In this document: positions 6,107 through 13,400 of the stretch, one piece after another | Position numbering within the stretch: position 1 is the first letter of the stretch | Layout of the letters: each line of letters opens with the position of its first letter | Source of the DNA: JBCDIQ01 sp039024295 | Lineage (GTDB): Bacteria > Bacteroidota > Bacteroidia > J057 | Assembly: GCA_039024295.1 (NCBI GenBank) | Contig: JBCDIQ010000099.1 | Location: 1 to 15,711 of the forward strand | DNA length: 15,711 nucleotides | Direction of reading: 5' to 3' | The notes under the pieces: model-generated | Database searches by the model: none | Seen by the model: the letters and a program-made list of their open reading frames with translations, nothing else | What the model was told of the DNA's origin: nothing | Made by a program: the position numbers and the translations under genes

Positions 6107-6273
6107 TTAATGGGTAGTGGTTTTGGTTTGAAAATGGGGGCAGGCGCAGAACTCCAAGCCTTTCACAGGTGGTTCTTCGAGCATACCAGTAGGTTCAATC
6201 AAAATAATCGGATTGTTGTAATAGTGATATGGAGTTCAACATCTAACTCTTTTCCATTGTATCGCTCATCTTT
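6107..6273 (-). pseudogene. Decayed RHS core fragment with internal deletion (orphan Rhs tip)
   Basis: On the minus strand, one frame (6232-6273) reads KDERYNGKELDVEL and the next frame (6107-6235) reads TPYHYYNNPIILIEPTGM, LEEPPVKGLEFCACPH and QTKTTTH to a stop. These correspond to two parts of the RHS core in the intact gene in this window: GFQGQETDQE and NSPYAFSENRVINSVELEG. About 33 core residues, including the GRFLSVDPL block, are missing between them and the frame changes at the join. What follows PTGM would be the start of a different tip, now cut short. This is the pattern of a displaced Rhs C-terminal cassette left beyond an immunity gene. Confidence 0.65.
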
Positions 6274-6778
6274 TCAGAATCAACCGCTTCTCCTTCGCGT
6301 AACTCCCACGGCGATCAATAGCCTGCACCTTAAGTGCTGTAACTTCGTCGCAATTGGGTAAGTAAATCAAATATCGGATGGTGTCCCCAGAGAAGATGAG
6401 GGATTCGTAATTAAAATCAAACTGGTTTTTTCCTGATCGAATACTGTCCCGCAGCTTTTCAACATCTGCAATCCAATTGAGGTAGAATGTGCTGTCCTGT
6501 TTAAATACACAGTAGGTTGATAAATAAATATGCAGAGTAGTATCTATATCGTTTACAATGACCTCGACCCCTAAGGAGCGCCACTGGCTTACGCCCTTTC
6601 GTGGAGGATGGAATACCGTTACCGAATCGCTAAGAGGTTGGAAAACACGAACACTTTCAATTCGCAGGGGGCTATCCGAGGGCGAATTGTGCAGGCTCGA
6701 TGAAAAAAGTGATAGTCCCAAAACAGTTAGGAAGATAAACATAAGACCCTTTGCTTTTATTACGCTGAATGAATTCAT
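6266..6778 (-). CDS. Small exported protein, candidate immunity protein of the Rhs toxin
   Basis: A 170-residue protein of no family I recognise. The N-terminus has basic residues then a hydrophobic stretch (GLMFIFLTVLGLSLFSSS, ~11-28), fitting a Sec signal peptide or membrane anchor. There is no lipobox Cys. The rest looks beta-rich with regular polar/hydrophobic alternation. Its ATG is 12 bases after the stop of the giant Rhs gene on the same strand, so they are very likely co-transcribed. In polymorphic-toxin systems the gene directly after the toxin tip usually encodes immunity, and a location outside the cytoplasm would suit a toxin acting there. Its last bases overlap a decayed RHS core. 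An accessory secretion or surface protein is the alternative. Confidence 0.7.
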   Translation of the reverse strand: MNSFSVIKAKGLMFIFLTVLGLSLFSSSLHNSPSDSPLRIESVRVFQPLSDSVTVFHPPRKGVSQWRSLGVEVIVNDIDTTLHIYLSTYCVFKQDSTFYLNWIADVEKLRDSIRSGKNQFDFNYESLIFSGDTIRYLIYLPNCDEVTALKVQAIDRRGSYAKEKRLILKR

Positions 6779-6790
6779 GATGTAGAGGGG

Positions 6791-7477
6791 TTAGAGCCTA
6801 ACAGGTGGAATTGACTTGACAGCTTCGTCCAGGCTTTTGGCGGCATCTTGAAGGGTCTGATTGCGCCGGTCCTTTATATTCGTTTTGACTTGAGATTGGG
6901 TTTGATTGGCTAGGTCGACTAAATTGATTTTGTTTCCGAGATCAACCTGAGTTCCATCCGGTGAAAAGCGAGTAAAGGTATCTTCCGCATTCACTGAATA
7001 TTCCATGACGGATAACTCCGTGGGCGGATTGCTAGGCGTAACCGAAGAACCGTTGGCGGCCACTACGTCCACTCCTAAAGCTACGGCTAATTCTTGTGCA
7101 AAAGTTTGTTGCCCTTCAGACACAAGCCTCACAGTTCCGCAATTACACCCTCCTAAGTACACAACGGCACCTTCTGCAAAAGTAATTTCTCCCTGATTAA
7201 GAGCTTCTTGTAAGGGGGAAAAATCTACTCCACCTATGCTGGCGTTCGCAAAGTAGCCTCCAAGAGGAAAAATTTTTTGAGCTGAACCATGAGAAAAAAT
7301 AGCCACGAATCCTATGCCCTCCCTATCTGTAGAAGAAATGGAACGTAGGTGGGAAGTCAAGGTCGCAGCCCCTTTCTGATTAGGATCAATATGCCTGGTT
7401 TCGGCAATAGGAACATTGTCTTTAAAGGCCCTTCCCCGATATTGAACATCTGACCCCATTGTAATAGCAGATACTGC
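6791..7477 (-). other. C-terminal tip of the Rhs protein: DUF4347/caspase-like candidate effector domain
   Basis: The ~228 residues after the RHS core (which ends VELEGLEA) resemble no YD repeat. They contain GFVAIFSHGSAQKIFPLGG (His codon 7289-7291), then VVYLGGCNCGT (first Cys codon 7145-7147), then FAQELAVALGVDVVAANGSS. The order strand-SHG, strand-GC, helix, strand-VxA is that of DUF4347 and of clan CD peptidase folds (caspase, CHAT), in which His follows one core strand and Cys the next. A His/Cys dyad is therefore plausible. The tail beyond ~6950 (KINLVDLANQTQSQVK to SIPPVRL) is hydrophilic and helical. Protease activity is an inference. Confidence 0.5.
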
Positions 7478-10400
7478 TTCCAATCCTTCCAGCTCCACCG
7501 AGTTAATCACCCTATTCTCTGAAAACGCATAGGGACTATTCCAGGGATACTCCGGGCTCAGCGGATCCACACTCAAGAACCTACCAATTCTGGCATCATG
7601 GACGCGGTATTTGTAGCTCACCGCACCCCCCATAAACTCTTGATCGGTCTCCTGGCCCTGGAACCCAAAACGGTGCCTATCACCTACACTCAGCGTCAAC
7701 GCCCTCCCGGGCATGGGCATCCCAAAGGGGTAGTAGTCTTGCACCTGTTGAATATTAGCCTCGAAGTGGGCTACTGTATTTGCTACCCCTTGCACCTGCA
7801 TTTTTCTATCTGAAATGGTTATCAGTACATTGCCCAGGTGATTGGAGAGTTCATAGCGTTTGTCGCCATAGGGCATATTGGTGATATCAGGCGCATTGGG
7901 GTCCAGGGGGTCATAAGGGTATTGTGCGGCATTTCCGTACCTGTGCACGAGATTATTGTTATTATCGGTATACAAGGCCAACTTCAGCGTGTCCCTGCCC
8001 TGGTAGGTTCCAAGCCTGGAGGAGCCATAGATGTGATGTTCTCCAACCTTAAAGATTTCTACAATCCCGCGCTGTCTTCCACTCTGATCGGGAAAGTTAA
8101 GGATATCCCTGTGTGCGGCAAAATCTTGGTATACTTCTGGGTGCGATTCAAAGTTTCGTTTGTAGGTAGTTATGAGGGTACCTTGTGCATCCCTGAGGTA
8201 GTAGGTGTAGTCCCACATATTCTCTGGGTCCAGGCCATTGGGAATTCCATTTGTGCAGTTGGAGCAGTTCGAGCAGTTGGGGCAGTTGGGATCATTGGGG
8301 TCAATAAAGGGTTTCACGATTTTGAGGATTCTGTTGCCCATCGCATCGTACCTAAACTCCAGGTCACTTTTCTGAGAGGCTGTTGTGTATTTGATTTCTG
8401 TAATTTTACCCCTAAGGTTCCAAGTGATCTCCTCGATATCTTCTTCGAGGTCAGAGATGAGGTTCCCATTGGCGTCGTAGGTATAATTTCCAGGATCCTG
8501 ATCGTCGATATCTGCTATTTGACTCTGCGGTATAGCATTACCGGGATCATAATTCCCATCAAAAGTTGGATCGTCATCTACATGGGTGAGTCGGTTACGA
8601 TCGTAAGTATATGTAAGGTCGTCCATAGAAAGGGGAGCTCCACCAGCAGTCGTACCGTTACGCTTAAGTGAGGTAATATTCCCCATTTCATCGTAGCTAT
8701 AACGAGTCTGGTAGTCATCAATCTTGGTTGCAGGTATATGTGGGTCGTTCCAAGTATTACTGCTCGAGTTGAGGCCTTTCCATACGTCCATCTCTTTGAT
8801 CCGGTTAAGCTGATCATATTTATAAGCACTTGCATGAACATCCATTTTATTATACGTGAGGCCTTTCAGGGAGGTTACCATATGCTTTATGTTGCCATTG
8901 TAGAGGCTACGGGTAGCTCCTCCAAAGGCATTTGCCGTCCCCGCAGCTTCAAATAGATCAGCAGCAGCCAGGTTTCCGATGTCCTTATAATCTCCATCAA
9001 AGTATCCAAGGGTAAACCCATAGGCATCCCGTCCAAAGTTTTGGGTAGGGTTAGGAGGACTTGGCGGGGAAGAAATATGGCCATCTCTTCCAGGATCTCT
9101 CTCAGGGTCCAAGGTGTTACTGTTCACCCCTTTTAGCCAACCTTGAAGGGTGTATACATAGTCAAGCCCCTGTACCTGATACTGCCCCAACTCTACTCGT
9201 GCAAGGGGGCCATGATCATAATATTGATACCTAGCATCCTGACTGTAAATCTCTCCGTCACGGCTGGTCTTCACTTCAAGTAGGCGGTTGTCCGCATCAT
9301 AGGTGTATTCATGGATAAGCTGATCGGGCTGGTCAGGCTGGAAAATCATCCGGTTGACATTACCGCTGATTAAATCGAACTCATATTGAAAATACTTGAA
9401 CCGCTCATTAAGCGTACGTTCCAGCTCTGGAAAATCCTGTACCATTTCATTGATGTTGCCACGAATATCATAGCTGTAATGGGTCGCATAATTAAAGTCG
9501 GCCCCTGGGCTTCCATCTTCGAAATACGTCACAGAGGCAATTCTACTTCGTAGGTTCTGCTGTCCGTCTTGGAATTGGTTTTGTACATCGGCATCTGGGA
9601 AAGGGGAGTCATAGCGGGTTCTAACTACTTCTCTTATATTCGGAGAAGTTCCATTTATAAAGAGTGACAGTAAGTAAGGATTTGATAGAGTAAATGGATC
9701 AATAGGAACCGTTTGCTGGAGTTCACCTTGCTCTGTGACCCGCCCCAGTTCATCGTATTCGATGTAGGTGTAGATGTGGGCAGGAGTGCCAGCAGCGGTC
9801 AGGGCCTGACCTTCGTGCCGCTGTTTTTCATCCTGGCTGAGCACAATTCTTCCCAGGGCATCGTAAAAATATAAGGCCTGCCCAGCATCAGGGGTTTTCT
9901 GCCACACCTTTTGGTTAAGGGAGTTGTAAACATAATGGGTAGTGAAGGCAGTATCATGGGCAGGGACTCCTGTAAATGAGTTAATCACCGAGGGATCATC
10001 TCTTTTGATGTCGATAAATGCCAGCTCACTAGGATTAACTATGGGGTCTACCGCTTTGGGAGGAACTGTCTTGACAAGGTTTCCTGCCTGATCATAGTAA
10101 TACAACATGAAGTGATATTCTCCAAACTGGTAGGTCATATCAAATTTCTCATCGACCTCATCGGTGTTAAGGCACTTGGTGTTATAATCGTGAATAAAAT
10201 CCTTTTTGACTGAATCGATATACTGCTCATACTGTACACGTGCATTGTGGTATGCTGTTGCCTCAAGGGCACTTCTACAACTTTCTTCCTCTGTTTCCGG
10301 CAGTAAATCTTGGTTACACCTGTCTCCACAATCCCCCATACAAGGAGCTTCTCCAGTTAGGGTAATAGGGGTGGTTTGGCCATCATGTGTGTAACTGGTC

Positions 10401-13400
10401 TCAACGGTAAATCCGAATTTTCCACTCGCATTTTTGATATTGGTGAATGCATTCGGTATAGGATCCTGGGGATTTGCATCCACAATAGCGGCAAAAGAAA
10501 GGCCAGTGTAGGCTTTTCCAGCAGGAGTTTGCAAAGTCACCTCACAGTCTACATCACACCCATCCGCATATTTGATGAAGAGTTTTTCTCCACAATGCGG
10601 ATAAAAATCTAAGGGTTTAGTGAGTTCTGCCGTAGGAGCATCAGCAACAGTGTCAGGAATGGCAGCGGATATCGTCAGGTTATTTTGGGCTACATTTACC
10701 TGAAGGGGGAATACTATGCCAAATCCCGATTTTTTATTAGGCCAATTATAGGTTGATGCTACAAGAGGGGTCACCCCGCAGGCGGAGTGAAGCTGTTTGG
10801 TTGCAGGGTCATACTTCAGGTTTCGCAAGTTAAAATTATACGGAGCAAGATCTGCCGGTTTAGCAGATAGGAAATAAATCACCTCTGCACTGACATACAC
10901 ATTGGGTTTATGTTCCACAGCAGGAATCAACCTTCCATGGTATTCATCTGGACGACCAGACCATTCTACCCTCCCTTGGGAGTCAAACTTGATTAACGCC
11001 TCATCGTATCTATCGTTTCGCTCATGTTTCTTAAAGTAGACCGACATGATCATGCCATTGTCAGAAGTGGGTTCTAACTCTGTGTTCGTCTCAAAATTGT
11101 TAAATATTTTCAGCGGATGATCAAAAGCCTTGCTTCCATAACCTAACCGTCTATGAAAAACCACCTGTTGGGTGCTCGGATTGACCTTAAACAAGGTCCA
11201 TACCCTTTGGTATTTAAGAGGGTCGGGGCCACCATTTAACGGAGGGCTTGTATTCCAAAGGGCAATTCCCCAAATATACCCGTCCTCAGATAGGGAGATA
11301 GAACAATCCACAAGCCGGTTACCCTCTAGCATTCCGTTCCCAATATCAATAGACCAACTGCCGGTACTAGAGACAGCGCTCCCACTTGCATCGATCCTTT
11401 CTAGACGAATTTGTTTGTCCTGGTCAGGTTGAAGGGGTTTTCCTAAAATTACTACTCCCCCTAGTCCGTCTGAAGTTGCTCGTGTATTCCAAATGTGGTC
11501 AAAATAAACAATGTTGTTTCCATTGAGGGTGCTGGTCTCATGTCGCCAAATTGGGGTACCAGAAGTTTGGGCGATTTTGATGTATTCGTAGTGAACTACC
11601 GCATCATCTCTGTTTGGTTTACCTACTGCAGTAATCCAGTGGGGGGATTCAAAGGCAGAAACCAATATAATGTCTCCGTTTCCAGCTGTTTGGGGAAGTT
11701 GAAACAAGCCATTTATCTGATTGAAAAAGGCCATATTCTCAAACCCTCTTTGCCTTGTTCTTACCCCCTTACTCCAATCTATCTCCCAAGCAGTAGCAGG
11801 TGGTGAGCCAGGACGCGTAACCCGAGCCATATATACTTGTCTGTCCTCTGGCTGACAGGGAGAGGTGGAAGCTCCTGGAATTGCAACGAGAATATCACCT
11901 CCATCCAGTCCAATAACTTTCCCTCTTCCTCTAGCCAACGACATTGAATATGATATTTCATTATCGCATGCTGCCTCAAGTTCTGCTCTATAAACACCTA
12001 CTAGCGAAATTCTATTTTCCTCATCTAAGATGGCTAAAAAGAAACTATTACGATAAGTATTGTCCTTACCATCAGGTGTATACTTCCCCAGGATAATCAC
12101 CTCCTTTTTTCCATTATGGGTAACCGGGGTAAGGTCATAGATAAAGAAATCATCGCTGCCTCTATCGAAAAGTACGTCAGTAGTGGCCTCTATGGGTGGA
12201 CAAGCAGTAGAGGGGGGATAGAGATGGGAATTTATGAAACTTGAGTTATAGCCACTAGCTGTAAGATCTATAGGGGAAGACGATAACAAATCTCCCTGAT
12301 CATGGACACTCTCTAGCCAATTTCGCAAAGCTGGTAGGTATTGGTCATCACAGTCATAGATACAGCTTTCATAATCCCAATAGGTGAGGTTGACGTTAAA
12401 ATCATGATTGAGCAGACTGGTCAGGGTTTTCTGCCCTGAAGCGGTATTGGAAAAGTTGTTAAAGCTGCTATAATAATTGAATTTCTGTTTGATTTCTGCA
12501 CAGGTGATGCAATGATCGCAGGTCAGGTCTCCCTGAACATAAAAAGGGTGACCATCTACGTATCCATTTAAAAAATCGGGAGCTGAAGCAGGCCAGGTAG
12601 CCCCTTTTGACCAAGAGGTGGTATTGCCATCTAGTGCAAAGGCTTCGTTGCAGGCACAAGTCATCTTAGCCAGATCTATGGCTTCAAATCCATAGTTATC
12701 AAAGAAAAGTTCTGCCGCTGTTTTATCATAAGTTGGATCGGCAGACAGGGCTACAAACTCTTGGTGATTTTCCAGTATTTTGTCACATCCACAAATATCT
12801 AATTCTGGATAGGTAGTCACAGAAGCAGAAATACTTCTTCCAGCGCGGGGGGGCATCTCTATCAGCCAGGAATTACAGTCTGTCGTGAACGTATTACTAT
12901 ATTTATCAAAACTACCTGGTATACTTTCATACTTTATAAAAATAGCTTCTATGGAAGATTCAACACCAGCTGGCGGTGGAGGAAAGCCTGACGCTGGCAA
13001 AGATCCACTTCCTAAGGGAAATTGCTGAATGTCTTCTGTACACCCATGCTCACACAGTGCTTCCAGTTCAGCTACTACGGTGGAATTGGGTACGGTAAAG
13101 GCGCCAGCTGGACATTCGTTCAAGATATCCTCCCAATACTTTCTATATCCTTCACAGATATTGGTGCAATGGTCAGAAGCTGGTGGATTACTATTTATCG
13201 TCTGAGCATTTTGTTGCGCTTGACTCCCATTCTGATTGTGTATCCCTTGAAGGTGGTCAAAATCATCGAGGGTCATATTTCGAGGGTTGGTCCCGAGGGG
13301 TAAATTATAGTTACTTCCATTTTGGGCCATTATTTTTCGCTTTTCGGCCAGGTAAATGGTCCTGTAGAGAATCCATTCCTGGTCAATGTCACAATTAGTC

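Noticed and set aside
6266..6273. Frameshift extending the 170-residue protein into the downstream reading frame
   Set aside because: The shifted frame (KDERYNGKELDVE) matches an RHS core, so it belongs to the adjacent relic rather than to a longer version of this protein.
6110..6361. An 83-residue plus-strand open frame
   Set aside because: It is antisense to the RHS-core relic and the end of the candidate immunity gene; both show recognisable or better-supported minus-strand protein.
8252..8305. CRISPR or noncoding satellite
   Set aside because: The units are only 9 bp with no spacers and keep the Rhs reading frame.
7838..8671. A 277-residue open frame on the plus strand
   Set aside because: It is exactly antisense to the YD-repeat part of the Rhs gene, rich in Ile/Val and Gly from the complementary codons, and shows no family motif.
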